Positions 19,069 to 29,265 are shown, counted from the first letter of the stretch. The stretch: 64,000 nt of DNA from Staphylococcus xylosus (GCF_002732165.1 NZ_MRZO01000003.1:248001-312000), one strand, 5' to 3'. Made by a program: numbers and translations. The notes: generated by a model from the sequence alone, not told the origin.

Positions 19069-20625
19069 ATGTTTACATTGGGGGCATCATTATCGAGCCA
19101 AGTAGATCCAAATTGGCAAACATATATTATGCTGAGTGCTTATTTTATTATTTTATTAGGCATAGGATACTATGGATTTAAACAATCTACGAGCAACGTA
19201 AGCGAATATATGTTAGGTGGAAGAAATATTGGTCCATATGTGACCGCATTGTCTGCGGGGGCATCTGACATGAGTGGTTGGATGATTATGGGATTACCAG
19301 GAGAAGTGTATTCAACTGGATTATCTGCAGCATGGTTAGCCATAGGTTTAACAATTGGCGCATACATAAACTATGTAGTTGTAGCACCTCGTCTTCGTGT
19401 TTATACGGAAAAGGCAGGAGATGCAATTACATTACCAGATTTCTTTAAAAATAGAGTAGATGATAAATCTAACCTGATTAAAATAATTGCAGGTGGAATT
19501 ATTGTTGTATTCTTTACGCTTTACACTCACTCCGGAATGGTTTCAGGTGGAGTTTTGTTTGAAAGTGCCTTTGGATTGAATTATCACTTTGGTATGTTAT
19601 TAGTGGCAATTATAGTTATTGTATATACATTCTTCGGAGGTTACTTAGCGGTATCATTAACAGATTTTTTCCAAGGGGTTGTTATGATAATTGCTATGGT
19701 AATGGTTCCGATAGTGGCTATGATGCAATTAAGTGGTCTTGATACCATATCACAAGCAGCAGAATTAAAACCAACAAATTTAGATTTATTTAAAGGAACA
19801 ACATTTATAGGTATTATTTCTTTCTTTGCTTGGGGGTTAGGTTATTTTGGCCAACCACATATAATTGTTCGTTTTATGTCAATCAAATCTATCAAGCAAT
19901 TACCGACAGCTAGACGTTTTGGTATAGGTTGGATGGCGATTAGCTTGCTTGGTGCAGTGGGTGTTGGACTGGTAGGTATCACATTTGTAAATAGTGGTGG
20001 ACTAGAGTTAAAAGATCCAGAAACGTTATTCATTTTAATGGGACAAATATTGTTCCATCCACTTGTTGGCGGATTTTTACTTGCTGCAATTTTAGCTGCT
20101 ATTATGAGTACAATTTCTTCACAATTGTTAGTGACATCAAGTTCATTAACAGAAGACTTTTATAAGTTATTTCGTGGTGAAGAAGCCGCTAAAGAACATC
20201 AAAAAGAATTTGTATTGGTTGGGCGTTTATCAGTTATAATAGTTGCAATAATATCTATATGGATTGCATGGTCGCCTAATGATACGATATTAAATCTTGT
20301 AGGTAACGCTTGGGCAGGTTTTGGTGCAGCATTTGGACCGTTAGTGCTCTTTTCGTTATATTGGAAAGGTTTAAGCCGTACTGGTGCTATTAGCGGTATG
20401 TTGTCAGGTGCAATAGTGGTTATACTATGGATTGCATTTGTTAAGCCATTAGGAGAAACAAACGATTTCTTTAATTTATATGAAATCGTACCAGGTTTTT
20501 TAGCAAGTCTGATTGTTACATTCATAGTCAGTAAATTGACTAAAAAACCACAGATCGATGTAGCTACTGATTTAGCTGATGTGCGTCGAATTTTAAAAAA
20601 TAAAGATGAACAGAGTGAATCATAA
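19069..20625 (+). CDS. putP: Sodium/proline symporter PutP
   Basis: The 518-residue sodium:solute symporter (SSS family) has about 13 membrane segments. Diagnostic stretches include [20 protein letters not shown] near residue 43, [14 protein letters not shown] and the sodium-site region [19 protein letters not shown] near 345. Length and these motifs match the high-affinity proline permease PutP used for proline uptake and osmoprotection. GGGGAGGAG precedes the ATG. It is followed by a tiny open frame with a good ribosome site and a terminator. Confidence 0.93.
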   Translation: MFTLGASLSSQVDPNWQTYIMLSAYFIILLGIGYYGFKQSTSNVSEYMLGGRNIGPYVTALSAGASDMSGWMIMGLPGEVYSTGLSAAWLAIGLTIGAYINYVVVAPRLRVYTEKAGDAITLPDFFKNRVDDKSNLIKIIAGGIIVVFFTLYTHSGMVSGGVLFESAFGLNYHFGMLLVAIIVIVYTFFGGYLAVSLTDFFQGVVMIIAMVMVPIVAMMQLSGLDTISQAAELKPTNLDLFKGTTFIGIISFFAWGLGYFGQPHIIVRFMSIKSIKQLPTARRFGIGWMAISLLGAVGVGLVGITFVNSGGLELKDPETLFILMGQILFHPLVGGFLLAAILAAIMSTISSQLLVTSSSLTEDFYKLFRGEEAAKEHQKEFVLVGRLSVIIVAIISIWIAWSPNDTILNLVGNAWAGFGAAFGPLVLFSLYWKGLSRTGAISGMLSGAIVVILWIAFVKPLGETNDFFNLYEIVPGFLASLIVTFIVSKLTKKPQIDVATDLADVRRILKNKDEQSES

Positions 20626-20705
20626 TTTAAAAAGGGGTTTAAATTATGACTAATACTCACATGTTCAGTGTAATGTAATAAGGGAGAAATTTTATATAGA
20701 ACGTG

Positions 20706-20742
20706 AAATGCTAACTTCTAAGGGGGAAGTTAGCATTTTTTA
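20706..20742 (+). terminator. Terminator of putP
   Basis: AAATGCTAACTTC (20706-20718) and GAAGTTAGCATTT (20726-20738) form a perfect 13-bp stem with a 7-nt loop, followed by TTT. Confidence 0.9.
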
Positions 20743-20784
20743 TGTCAAATATTGATGACGTTATGGAATTAAAGACATGAGTAT

Positions 20785-20831
20785 GAAAAACGCTCTAGTC
20801 ACAATGATTTTTATTGCTGCGACAAGAGCGT
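20785..20831 (-). terminator. Terminator of the DedA gene
   Basis: On the minus strand, ACGCTCTTGTCGCA pairs with TGTGACTAGAGCGT with two mismatches, followed by TTTTTC. It lies about 70 bases beyond the stop of the DedA-family gene. Confidence 0.75.
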
Positions 20832-20898
20832 GAAAGTTTCATTACATTTAAGTGAGTTAAATTAGCCAGTTAATTTATTACGCTAAGTTGACTCATTC

Positions 20899-21507
20899 TT
20901 ATTGGACGCGGTCTTTTTTGAAAAGTTTATAAACGACATAAATCGCCGCTAAAATAATAATGACATACATAATATAGGAATAGGTATGCAAACCATTCAT
21001 TAATACATCCCAACTACCACTTAATAATTTACCTAAATAAATTAAAGCGAAGTTCCAAATGGTTGTACCAATTAATGAAAGAATTGTAAAAACTACAACA
21101 TTCATACGATTGATTCCTGCAGGGATAGTAATGAGTACACGTAAGACTGGTATGAAACGACATATGAACACTGCAATGGCACCATATTTCTTAAACCAAT
21201 CGTTTGCACGTTCAACATCTTTGCCTTTTAGTTTAATCCATTTCCCATATTTATCAACAAAGCGATATAAACGTGTTTCAGAAACAAGTCTACTTATATA
21301 GTAGAGCACAAGTAAACCTATCAACGATGCAATTGTTGAAATTGTAAAAAGTATAGGTATAGATAATCCTGATTTGACAGACATTAAACCAGCAAAGGTT
21401 AAGATAATTTCAGAAGGTATGAAGGGTAATATATTTTCAAATAATATTAATATTGCAATGGCAGCATAGCCCCATGTGCTAATAAAGTCGGTAAGTATTT
21501 GTTCCAT
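20899..21507 (-). CDS. DedA-family membrane protein
   Basis: The 202-residue protein has about five hydrophobic segments and two family signatures: ENILPFIPSEIILTFAGL near residue 24, and the re-entrant FICRFIPVLRVLITIPAG near 113. DedA proteins are lipid scramblase/flippase-type membrane proteins; some members recycle undecaprenyl phosphate, others act in phospholipid homeostasis or drug tolerance. Which role applies cannot be decided here. It is monocistronic. Confidence 0.9.
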   Translation of the reverse strand: MEQILTDFISTWGYAAIAILILFENILPFIPSEIILTFAGLMSVKSGLSIPILFTISTIASLIGLLVLYYISRLVSETRLYRFVDKYGKWIKLKGKDVERANDWFKKYGAIAVFICRFIPVLRVLITIPAGINRMNVVVFTILSLIGTTIWNFALIYLGKLLSGSWDVLMNGLHTYSYIMYVIIILAAIYVVYKLFKKDRVQ

Positions 21508-21663
21508 AATTCTATGAATGGCTCCTTTAAAATCAAACTTTGTTAATTTTTTCTACATATTTAAGTATAATCTAAAATACTAAATTGTCCATGGAACATA
21601 TGTAGGGCTCAAGTATGATATTATGATTGATTTTATTTAGTAAGGGAGAAAGTGAAAAAGTTC

Positions 21664-21692
21664 TTGTAAGCGATTTCATGTTGTGGTAATAT
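21664..21692 (+). promoter_or_regulatory. Promoter with overlapping cre box before the MFS carrier
   Basis: TGTAAGCGATTTCA (21665-21678) matches the CcpA cre consensus TGNAANCGNTTNCA at every fixed position. TTGTAA (21664-21669) and TAATAT (21687-21692), 17 bases apart, form a plausible promoter whose -35 is covered by the cre. Carbon catabolite repression of the downstream carrier is expected. Confidence 0.75.
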
Positions 21693-21750
21693 CATTAAAA
21701 ACAATAGGTCATATGATGACTGGATACTTAAGGGAGAAAGTTGGAGAGAA

Positions 21751-23028
21751 ATGAAAGAAAAAAGAACAAATATTAGATGGTACTTTGCAATAGCATTTTT
21801 TATTATCGGAGTAATTGCTTATATGGACCGTTCTAATATATCTATAATTGCAGGGCCTATGATGGAAGACTTAAACTTAAATAAAACACAATTCGGTTTA
21901 TTAGCATCATTCTTCTCATTAGGCTATGCATTGATGCAAGTGCCTTCTGGATTTTTGGCAGAAAAATTTGGATCAAAAAAATTATTAACTATTGCACTTG
22001 TTTGGTGGAGCGCTTTTACGATTTTAACAGGTGTCGTAAAAAATCATGGTATGCTATACGCCGTGCGTTTCTTATTCGGTATTGGGGAAGCACCAATGTA
22101 TCCTTCTAATGCTGTTTTTAATACAAACTGGTTTGCCAAAGGAGAGAAAGGGCGTGCGTCTAGTGCGTTGCTTGCGGGGTCATACTTTGGTCCTGTAATT
22201 GCTCCAGTAGTTACGATAGCAATTGTAAATATGTTTGGTTGGCAAGCGGTATTTTATATATTTGGTGCGGTAGGTTTTGTTATCGCTATATTATGGATAG
22301 TAATTGCTAAAGATTTACCAGAACAACACAAGATGGTAAATGAAGCAGAGAAAAATTATATTATTGAAAATAGAGATGTTATCAAGACAGAAAAATCAAA
22401 CGCACCATGGAATATCTTTTTCACGCGTTTTAGCTTTTATGCGATAGCAGCACAATACTTTGTAGTACAGTTTGTAGTTTCATTATTTTTAATCTGGTTG
22501 CCTACATATCTTACGGAACAGTATAAAGTGAAACTTACTGATCCAGATATGGCTTGGGCAGCAGGCGCGCCTTGGATAGCGATGTTCTTACTTATACTTT
22601 GTGGAGGTGCCATTTCAGATAAACTGTTACAAAGTGGTAAATCACGTTTTATTGCCCGGGCATCAATCGCGATTATTGGTTTCTTAGTATTCTGTATCTC
22701 ACTATTTATGTCTTTACAAACTGACAATCTAGTAGTTAATGTATTTTGGTTATCATTATGTTTAGGTGGTATTGGTATAGCAACAGGAATGAGTTGGGCA
22801 GCAGCAACGGATTTAGGACGTAATTTCTCTGGTTCAGTATCAGGTTGGATGAATCTTTGGGGGAATATCGGGGCATTGTTAAGTCCTTTATTAGCAGGTA
22901 TCATGGTTGATATTGTGGGTTGGACAATGACATTAGAATTAGTGATTATTCCAGTAGTATTTGCAATTATTATGTGGTTCTTTGTAAAACCTGATCAACC
23001 TTTAATTATAGAAAAAGAAAATTTATAA
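21751..23028 (+). CDS. MFS transporter, anion:cation symporter (hexuronate/aldarate-like)
   Basis: The 425-residue 12-helix major facilitator has the N-terminal signature AYMDRSNISIIAGPM near residue 24, GIGEAPMYPSNAV near 110 and FAKGEKGRASS. The IGEAP/MYPS and R-A-x-A pattern belongs to the ACS family, whose members carry hexuronates, glucarate, tartrate and related organic anions. A cre box overlaps its promoter, consistent with uptake of a secondary carbon source. It stands apart from the glucuronate island, so its substrate remains open. Confidence 0.85.
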   Translation: MKEKRTNIRWYFAIAFFIIGVIAYMDRSNISIIAGPMMEDLNLNKTQFGLLASFFSLGYALMQVPSGFLAEKFGSKKLLTIALVWWSAFTILTGVVKNHGMLYAVRFLFGIGEAPMYPSNAVFNTNWFAKGEKGRASSALLAGSYFGPVIAPVVTIAIVNMFGWQAVFYIFGAVGFVIAILWIVIAKDLPEQHKMVNEAEKNYIIENRDVIKTEKSNAPWNIFFTRFSFYAIAAQYFVVQFVVSLFLIWLPTYLTEQYKVKLTDPDMAWAAGAPWIAMFLLILCGGAISDKLLQSGKSRFIARASIAIIGFLVFCISLFMSLQTDNLVVNVFWLSLCLGGIGIATGMSWAAATDLGRNFSGSVSGWMNLWGNIGALLSPLLAGIMVDIVGWTMTLELVIIPVVFAIIMWFFVKPDQPLIIEKENL

Positions 23029-23096
23029 AGTTTAATCATTTGTGTTTTTCGATTATCCCCTAGTATAATAATTATACTTATGAGGAGGAGAAAAAT

Positions 23097-23387
23097 ATGA
23101 TTACTATTAATGCAATAATGAAAATTGACCCAGCTAAAAGAGAAGAATATTTAGAATTAGTAAAACCATTACTTGAAGGTGCTAGCACTGAGGAAGGTTC
23201 ATTATTTTATAAACATTTTGAACAAACTGATGAACCTAATACTTTTGCCTTTATCGAACGTTATAAAGATCAAGCAGCTGTTGAAGCACATAATAATACT
23301 GATCACTTTAAAGCATTCTTTGCTAAAGTAAGTCAATATTTAGTCGAAAAACCAGACATTAGTATTTCTCAAGACCAAACAACATAA
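23097..23387 (+). CDS. Antibiotic-biosynthesis-monooxygenase-fold protein (quinol monooxygenase-like)
   Basis: The 96-residue ferredoxin-like ABM domain shows the strand NAIMKIDPAKREEYLELVKP and FAFIERYKDQAAVEAHNNTDHF, where the final His is conserved in YgiN-type quinol monooxygenases and related dimeric barrel proteins. It could oxidise quinols or be a structural relative without catalytic role. GAGGAGG lies just upstream. It follows the MFS gene by 68 bases and may be co-transcribed. Confidence 0.82.
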   Translation: MITINAIMKIDPAKREEYLELVKPLLEGASTEEGSLFYKHFEQTDEPNTFAFIERYKDQAAVEAHNNTDHFKAFFAKVSQYLVEKPDISISQDQTT

Positions 23388-23420
23388 ATAATTATTTGAA
23401 AATGTATTGAACTAATAAGA

Positions 23421-23468
23421 GAGTGGGATAGAGATCAAAGTTGAATTTTGATTTCTATCCCACTTTTT
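23421..23468 (+). terminator. Long inverted-repeat terminator of the GGGA-AGAAATCAAA type
   Basis: AGTGGGATAGAGATCAAA pairs with TTTTGATTTCTATCCCACT with a short loop, followed by TTTTTAT. It belongs to a repeat type recurring at least five times in intergenic spaces of this window. Confidence 0.85.
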
Positions 23469-23587
23469 ATCTTGGAAAAAATAAGCAATATACTGTTTTA
23501 ATCATATTAATAAGCGTATAATTTTATGTTGCGGGTAATATAATAATGATTTTGATAGAGAAAAGTAGTTTTAGGAGTGTAAAAATA

Positions 23588-24286
23588 ATGTTATATCAAC
23601 ATGGGACTTTAGGAACGTTAATGGCTGGTTTATTAGAAGGTACTGCAACAATTAATGAAATTTTAGAGCATGGTGATTTAGGTATAGGTACACTCACAGG
23701 CTCTGATGGCGAAGTGATTATTTTAGATAATCAGGCATTTCACGCAAATGAATATGGAGAATTCAAGGAGTTACATGGTGATGAGTTAACACCTTTTGCA
23801 ACGGTCACACCATTCAAACCAGACCATCAATTTGATGTTCGTAATATAACTGATTCTGAAACATTATTGAATAAAGTACAACAAAAGGCTTTAAGCGACA
23901 ATATTTTTATCGCTGTAAAAATAACAGGTAAATTTGAAATGGTACATGTGCGTATGATGCCAAAACAAGAGAAACCATATACGAGACTTATTGAATCTGC
24001 TAAGCGTCAACCGGAATTCACGCATGAACAAATAGATGGTACGATTGTTGGCTTTTATGCCCCAGAACTATTTCATGGCATAGCTGCTAGTGGCTTCCAC
24101 TTACACTTTGTAGATGATCATAAATCAGTTGGAGGGCACGTGTTAGATTTTGAAATGAATCACGGCATAGTTGAATTGAGTAATATAGAGACACTAGAAC
24201 AACATTTCCCAGTAAATAATCAAATATTCTTAGAAGCGGATATTGATTATTCAAATGTGGAAGAAGACATTAAAGAAGCCGAGTAG
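23588..24286 (+). CDS. budA: Alpha-acetolactate decarboxylase
   Basis: The 232-residue cytoplasmic enzyme converts acetolactate to acetoin. Family signatures are HGTLGTLMAGLLEGTATI near residue 5, the zinc-ligand region GFYAPELFHGIAASGFHLHF near 155-175 and DHKSVGGHVLDF. The ATG at 23588 is used because TTTAGGAGTG sits at proper distance; the in-frame ATG at 23546 lacks one. No acetolactate synthase gene is beside it. It is flanked by GGGA-type terminator repeats on both sides. Confidence 0.93.
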   Translation: MLYQHGTLGTLMAGLLEGTATINEILEHGDLGIGTLTGSDGEVIILDNQAFHANEYGEFKELHGDELTPFATVTPFKPDHQFDVRNITDSETLLNKVQQKALSDNIFIAVKITGKFEMVHVRMMPKQEKPYTRLIESAKRQPEFTHEQIDGTIVGFYAPELFHGIAASGFHLHFVDDHKSVGGHVLDFEMNHGIVELSNIETLEQHFPVNNQIFLEADIDYSNVEEDIKEAE

Positions 24287-24693
24287 TAATAGTAAGAATT
24301 CATTTTTTAGTTCAATAAATTGAAAAATGTTTATACGAATCTCATCTAGAAGAATTTAGAAAAAGTGTTAAAATAGATGAGTAATGTATTTAATTAAACT
24401 AAATAATTTAAGAACAAATTCACTGAATCATATGGCTTTCTAATAAGCAAGCGTATTAAAATAGTAAGTAATGTTAGTCGTTGTTATTTAAGTTGGACGT
24501 AGCAAATCGATTATCTGACAAATAGGACGATATGTTTCAATACAAGACTTTTAACTATTTAATCGGCCTTATGAGGGCGGGAATAGAAAATCATATCTTT
24601 GATTTCTGTCCCGCTCTATTTATGTGGCAGAATATTTAATTAAATTATGCATATTATTGTAAAATAAAATAGAAAAGGAGATGTCTGACCATA
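24287..24693. repeat. Intergenic space with a GGGCGGGA-type inverted repeat
   Basis: This 400-bp space holds a hairpin at about 24305-24332 (CATTTTTTAG/TTGAAAAATG) after budA and a member of the dispersed repeat type at 24575-24620: GGGCGGGAATAGAAA pairs with TTTCTGTCCCGCTC, ending in TATTTATG. No reading frame was recognised. Confidence 0.6.
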
Positions 24694-26601
24694 TTGGCTA
24701 ATTATATAAAATCTTTATTACGATTTGATTCAATGAAAATCGATGTAACAAAAGGAATTAGGCAATGTATCCTAATGTTAGTTCCTTTACTTATTGGTTA
24801 TGCCACTGGCTATTTTTCTATAGGATTACTAATTTCAACTGGTACATTGGCACATATCTATGTTTTTGGAGGTCCGGCTAAATCTAAATTACGCATGGTG
24901 CTCTTTTCAGCAATAGGTTTGTCTTTAGCTATGGTTCTAGGGACACTAACTGTTAACCAACCGATCATATTTGGTGTATTGCTTTTAGTTGTTTCGGTAA
25001 TACCATACTACATCTTTAGCTCTCTCAATATCCCTGGCCCGTCTTCCACTTTTTTTATCGTTGCATTTAGTTTGCCAATCAACTTACCTGTAGCGCCAGA
25101 AGAAGCTTTAATAAGAGGTGGTGCAATGTTTGTTGGAGGACTGTTAGCAACTGTTATTGTGATAATAGTAATATTGTTATCCAAAGAATCTACAGAATCA
25201 AAAGCTATTAAAAGTGATTATAATATTATCAAACAATTGATTTATAATTTTGATGATGCAAAGGCATTTGCTAAAGCGTCACAATTTGCAGTAACGGCAT
25301 TTAGAAATTCAGATATTCAACTAATTACATCGAGTACAGCGAAATCTAAAGAATCAGCAGAGTTTCAACGTCTGTTATTGCTACATAATACGGCACAAGG
25401 GATTCATTCAGAATTATTAGAACTAAATGAAAAGGATGCTCGTCCTTTGCCAGAAGAAATAAAAGAGATGGCAGATTATGTAATTAAACGTGTGTATTCA
25501 CGTGGTAATACAATGCGTCAGTGGACACGAAAAGTAGAAGTTGATGCTGTATACCAAAATTTAGTTGATAGTATTATTAAAGTAGATGCGATTATGAATG
25601 CTGACAGTGAACGTGTGGAACATGAAATAGATATTCGAGTGCCAATTTACGGACAACGCATGATGCAAAATTTAACTTTAGATTCATTTGTATTTAGAAA
25701 TACGATACGTTATATAGTCATCATGGCAATTACTATTTTTATTGCGCTCATGTTCGATTTTGAAAAAGCTTATTGGATTCCTTTAAGTGCACATACTGTA
25801 TTGTTAGGATCAACTGCATTGCACAGTTTTGAACGTGCAGGTGCTAGGGGCATTGGTACTATTATCGGTGTGTTATTCTTATCCCTAATATTGTTAGCAA
25901 CGCCACCAATTCCAGTAGCAATTATATTATTAGCTGTTGCAGCAGGTATAACTGAAATGTTTGTGGGTGCCAACTATTCGTTTGCAGTGATATTTATTAC
26001 AATACAAGTTATTTTATTAAATGGACTTGCCTCTAACCATTTGACTATTCTAATAGCCTTGCCAAGAGTAATAGATGTTATAGTAGGTATTCTCATTGCT
26101 GTCATTTGTTTGCTGTTTATTGGCAGAAAGACGGCTTCGTCTATGTTGCCAGATACTTTGGCAGCAGTTGCTAGAGATGAGGCTCTCATTTTCCATTATC
26201 TATTCTCAAGTAATAAATATGCCTCAAGAGAACAAGATAAACATGAAATGCTAAAACTTAGCGTGAAATTAAATAATATGACACAAGTTTATAACAGTGC
26301 TAACGGTGAAATATTTAGTAATAAAATGGTAATACAATACTATTATCCAAGTATTTATGCTTTAGAAGAAATCAGTTTCATGCTGACAAGGGCGTTAAGT
26401 AATGAACAGCGTTATCATATAGATGATGATACGATGGGAGATTATTTATTGATTTTTGAAAACATTGCTAAACACTTTGAAAGAGGTAACCATATTCAAT
26501 TAAAAACATTACCAGATCTACCTCAGTATGCACATATAAAAACGTCATTGCTGAGTATTCAAACTAACTGTATGAATGTTAGACAAGAAGCGACATTATA
26601 A
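24694..26601 (+). CDS. FUSC-family membrane protein (aromatic acid exporter-like)
   Basis: The 635-residue protein has a duplicated layout: about six membrane helices in residues 20-160, a helical soluble part (about 165-335), a second helix bundle at about 335-470 and a cytoplasmic tail. YWIPLSAHTVLLGSTALHSFERAGARGIGTIIG near residues 352-384 is the FUSC/YccS-type signature. Such proteins are thought to export aromatic acids or related anions; the substrate is unknown. The TTG at 24694 follows AAAAGGAG by 13 bases; the nearby ATG at 24681 is closed by an early stop. Confidence 0.82.
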   Translation: MANYIKSLLRFDSMKIDVTKGIRQCILMLVPLLIGYATGYFSIGLLISTGTLAHIYVFGGPAKSKLRMVLFSAIGLSLAMVLGTLTVNQPIIFGVLLLVVSVIPYYIFSSLNIPGPSSTFFIVAFSLPINLPVAPEEALIRGGAMFVGGLLATVIVIIVILLSKESTESKAIKSDYNIIKQLIYNFDDAKAFAKASQFAVTAFRNSDIQLITSSTAKSKESAEFQRLLLLHNTAQGIHSELLELNEKDARPLPEEIKEMADYVIKRVYSRGNTMRQWTRKVEVDAVYQNLVDSIIKVDAIMNADSERVEHEIDIRVPIYGQRMMQNLTLDSFVFRNTIRYIVIMAITIFIALMFDFEKAYWIPLSAHTVLLGSTALHSFERAGARGIGTIIGVLFLSLILLATPPIPVAIILLAVAAGITEMFVGANYSFAVIFITIQVILLNGLASNHLTILIALPRVIDVIVGILIAVICLLFIGRKTASSMLPDTLAAVARDEALIFHYLFSSNKYASREQDKHEMLKLSVKLNNMTQVYNSANGEIFSNKMVIQYYYPSIYALEEISFMLTRALSNEQRYHIDDDTMGDYLLIFENIAKHFERGNHIQLKTLPDLPQYAHIKTSLLSIQTNCMNVRQEATL

Positions 26602-26617
26602 TTAAATGAATAAAATA

Positions 26618-26664
26618 AAGCCACCCTTAGCTAGTTTTTGTTAGCGTAAAAGGTGGCTTTTTTG
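26618..26664 (+). terminator. Terminator of the FUSC gene
   Basis: AAAGCCACC (26618-26626) pairs with GGTGGCTTT (26652-26660), enclosing an inner CTTAGCTAG/TTAGCG region, and is followed by a T-run. Confidence 0.85.
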
Positions 26665-26753
26665 TTAAGTGTATATTGGTTCTTACTTTCAATATAATAA
26701 GATGGAACAGACTGCGGTTTGTCTAGGGTTAGACTATCGGGAAGTGTTAAAAG

Positions 26754-27971
26754 CTAATTGTTATTGTCATATTGATTAGCTTTCGCTTCACTTTCTTGTT
26801 TTTTCGCTTTGATTGCATCTTGAGCCTCTTCTTCTCTTTCGGCACGTTCGTTTTCATCTTCGTTCATTTTTTTGTACCGTTGTTTTTGTCGATAACCATA
26901 CGTACTTTCTAATATCTGTGCTTCATTGTTTAAACCAGCACCAATCGCCCCAGCAACGGTAGAAATAGAAGTCGCAAACCATGCGAGATTAATATATGTA
27001 ATGAAGTTAGCAGAGCCATTTAACTGCAATGTTTGTCCTAAATAGCCTGGAGGTAACACTACTAGTGAAGCTAATAAAAAAAGAAAAAATAAAATTAAGT
27101 AATAAAAAACGACAGATACAGTTAAAGTCAAAGTAGTTGTTAGATTATATAAAATTGTTATTTGTTTATTGTTACTTTCTTTTGATGATTCCCATAAATT
27201 ATGGGCAACAATAATCCATACCATCATACCTATAATGGCAACTAGCATAATTAATAGCATGCGCCAAGCAGAGTAGACAAAACTTAAATTCCACATTGTA
27301 GTAAAAACGATACCAAAAGCACCTGTGGTGAAGGCAATCGCAACTACGTTACTAAGACTTTTTAACATATTAAATGGATTATTTGCAAAAGTCATACCGC
27401 TAACTAAACGAAATGAACCTTTCGTATTTGAAGAAACATAATATAATGTATGTTGAGAATTAGTATCTTCAAAGTATTCAGTTTTGGTAACTAAGTTTGA
27501 AAAAGGAAACTGAGCATTTAATTGTTGTTCACTTTCATCTTCATCTTGTTTTTGTTTTGTAGTTGGTTCATTATATTCATCGATAGCTTCAATGATACCT
27601 AATATAGAACGCTGGAGCCGTTTTTTTATAGGACGCCAACCGTAAGAAGGTATAGAGATTAAACTTGCGCCATTGCTACTATTGATATCAAACGCGACAG
27701 CATTTCCATTTCTGATAATTGGTAAATCGGTTAGTCCAATTGTATATTGCCATTCGTTGTTATTTTGGTAATCAGAAATCTTACGAAATATTTTTTGAAC
27801 AGTTTCAGCAGAACCTGTAAGAGGGTCAATAATTGTTTCAATTTGCCATTCACTGTTCTCAGAAAAATATGAAGCAAGCAGGTCTGGCAGCTCTTTTTTT
27901 AGTTGGTAGGAAATTTTTTCAGTTACCCCAGGAGCTGCAACTAAGCCGATTTTCACGATATTACTACACAT
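26754..27971 (-). CDS. Uncharacterised membrane protein, paralogue A
   Basis: The 405-residue protein is not assigned to a function. Residues 1-170 look soluble, with VGLVAAP-like start, EWQYTIGLTDLPI near 95 and ASLISIPSYGW near 125. Residues about 205-335 hold four or five membrane helices, followed by a charged tail rich in Glu, Lys and Arg (about 370-405) that may form a coiled coil. It is 3 bases downstream of a diverged paralogue, so the two are co-translated and may form a heteromer. Older annotations of similar staphylococcal proteins as methylene-tetrahydrofolate dehydrogenase are not supported by any motif seen here. Confidence 0.7.
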   Translation of the reverse strand: MCSNIVKIGLVAAPGVTEKISYQLKKELPDLLASYFSENSEWQIETIIDPLTGSAETVQKIFRKISDYQNNNEWQYTIGLTDLPIIRNGNAVAFDINSSNGASLISIPSYGWRPIKKRLQRSILGIIEAIDEYNEPTTKQKQDEDESEQQLNAQFPFSNLVTKTEYFEDTNSQHTLYYVSSNTKGSFRLVSGMTFANNPFNMLKSLSNVVAIAFTTGAFGIVFTTMWNLSFVYSAWRMLLIMLVAIIGMMVWIIVAHNLWESSKESNNKQITILYNLTTTLTLTVSVVFYYLILFFLFLLASLVVLPPGYLGQTLQLNGSANFITYINLAWFATSISTVAGAIGAGLNNEAQILESTYGYRQKQRYKKMNEDENERAEREEEAQDAIKAKKQESEAKANQYDNNN

Positions 27972-27974
27972 TAC

Positions 27975-29144
27975 TTACCGCTCCTCTCTATGTGTTTGTT
28001 TCTGCCCTACATAAGAGTGATGGTCTTCGTGTTTAACATAAGTATCTTCATCTTCTTGTTCTAACTGTTTATTTCTATAATATTGTCTGAAGGAATATGT
28101 TACACGTTTAATTTTATCTGCATTCTCTACTGTTGAACCCATAGCTCCTGCCAAGATACCAAGAGAAGTTATAAACCAAATTAAATTAATATAGTTAATT
28201 AAAGTAGGTTCTTTACTATTAAGTGTTGTCCAGTTGGAAAATAATTCTGGTGGGACAAATAGTAAAGTACTGACTGTTAGTAATAGAAATAAACTTAAAA
28301 AGTTAAAGAGTGTGATGGTAGTTAAAGTGGTCACAGTTGTGAAATTATAAATATATCTATATAATTTTTGAGTTTTAGGGCTTTGTTGTTCCCACAAATT
28401 ATAAGAGTATATTAGCCAACCCACCATCCCGAATATAGATAGCAGCATAAGTAAGATAAACCGCCAATAATTATAATCTAAACTTAAATCCCAAGGGGTA
28501 GAGAAAATAGAGATATAAGTTCCAGTAGCAAAAGAAACTGAAATTATTTTTTTAAAGTCGAAAATTGCGGACCATGGCTCATTGGCATAGGTCATTCCTG
28601 CTATTAAATGAAGCCATCCTAAAGTAGTGGACTTTACGATGATGCGTTGATGATTTTGATCTTGTGTTTCTTCATTAGGAATAACAGTGTTGAATTGAGT
28701 TAATTTAAAGTGTCGCTTATTTAGAGGCTGTTTATCAGAACCACTATTGCGTAATAGTTGAACGATATAAGTAATAAAATATTTTAACTTCTTTTTAAGT
28801 TTTATTGCACCTAAGACAGGCAATGAAATGAGTGCAATATTATTATCGTAATTTATATCACAGATAACAGTTTTACGATTAGAAAAGTTTGGTAAATCAG
28901 TAATACAAATGGCATAATCCCATTCTTTTTGCTTTTTCATGTTTGCTGCTATATCCATTGCTTTATCCATATGTTCAGCAGTACCAACTACAGAAGCAAC
29001 GTGCTTATCAAACCGCCAATCTTCATAATTTGTCTGCTCTTGTAATGCTCTCGGTAATTCTCTCGGTAATTCATCGTATATTTTATTTATGATTTTATGT
29101 GGCATATCAGGTGAAGGGATTAAACCAACTGTGATATTCGCCAT
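27975..29144 (-). CDS. Uncharacterised membrane protein, paralogue B
   Basis: The 389-residue protein shares the architecture of the following gene: a soluble N-terminal domain with VGLIPSPDMPHK, KKQKEWDYAICITDLPNF near residue 87 and ALISLPVLGAIKLKKKL near 125, then four or five membrane helices and a charged tail. The shared W-x-Y-x-I-x-x-TDLP and AxLIS-P-x-x-G elements show common ancestry. The ATG at 29144 is chosen because GGAGGGAG sits four bases upstream; the frame extends farther without a ribosome site. It is divergent from a DUF2188 gene across a palindromic region. Function unknown. Confidence 0.7.
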   Translation of the reverse strand: MANITVGLIPSPDMPHKIINKIYDELPRELPRALQEQTNYEDWRFDKHVASVVGTAEHMDKAMDIAANMKKQKEWDYAICITDLPNFSNRKTVICDINYDNNIALISLPVLGAIKLKKKLKYFITYIVQLLRNSGSDKQPLNKRHFKLTQFNTVIPNEETQDQNHQRIIVKSTTLGWLHLIAGMTYANEPWSAIFDFKKIISVSFATGTYISIFSTPWDLSLDYNYWRFILLMLLSIFGMVGWLIYSYNLWEQQSPKTQKLYRYIYNFTTVTTLTTITLFNFLSLFLLLTVSTLLFVPPELFSNWTTLNSKEPTLINYINLIWFITSLGILAGAMGSTVENADKIKRVTYSFRQYYRNKQLEQEDEDTYVKHEDHHSYVGQKQTHREER

Positions 29145-29265
29145 AAGACTCCCTCCAATCATTATAGGGTTTATTAACTTAATACATGTACTACATTTCC
29201 CTTTATGACAATGTTTAATCATGATTAGCTTTATAATCTATGAGATGGATTGAGCGCAATGAACC

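Noticed and set aside
20199..20660. Minus-strand 153-codon frame opposite the putP 3' end
   Set aside because: It lies wholly opposite putP, has no ribosome site, and its product resembles nothing recognised.
22437..22904. Minus-strand 155-codon frame opposite the MFS carrier
   Set aside because: It is antisense to a well-defined 12-helix transporter and lacks a start signal.
27833..28036. Plus-strand reading frame across the junction of the two membrane paralogues
   Set aside because: It overlaps two well-supported minus-strand genes, has no ribosome site and encodes no recognisable protein.
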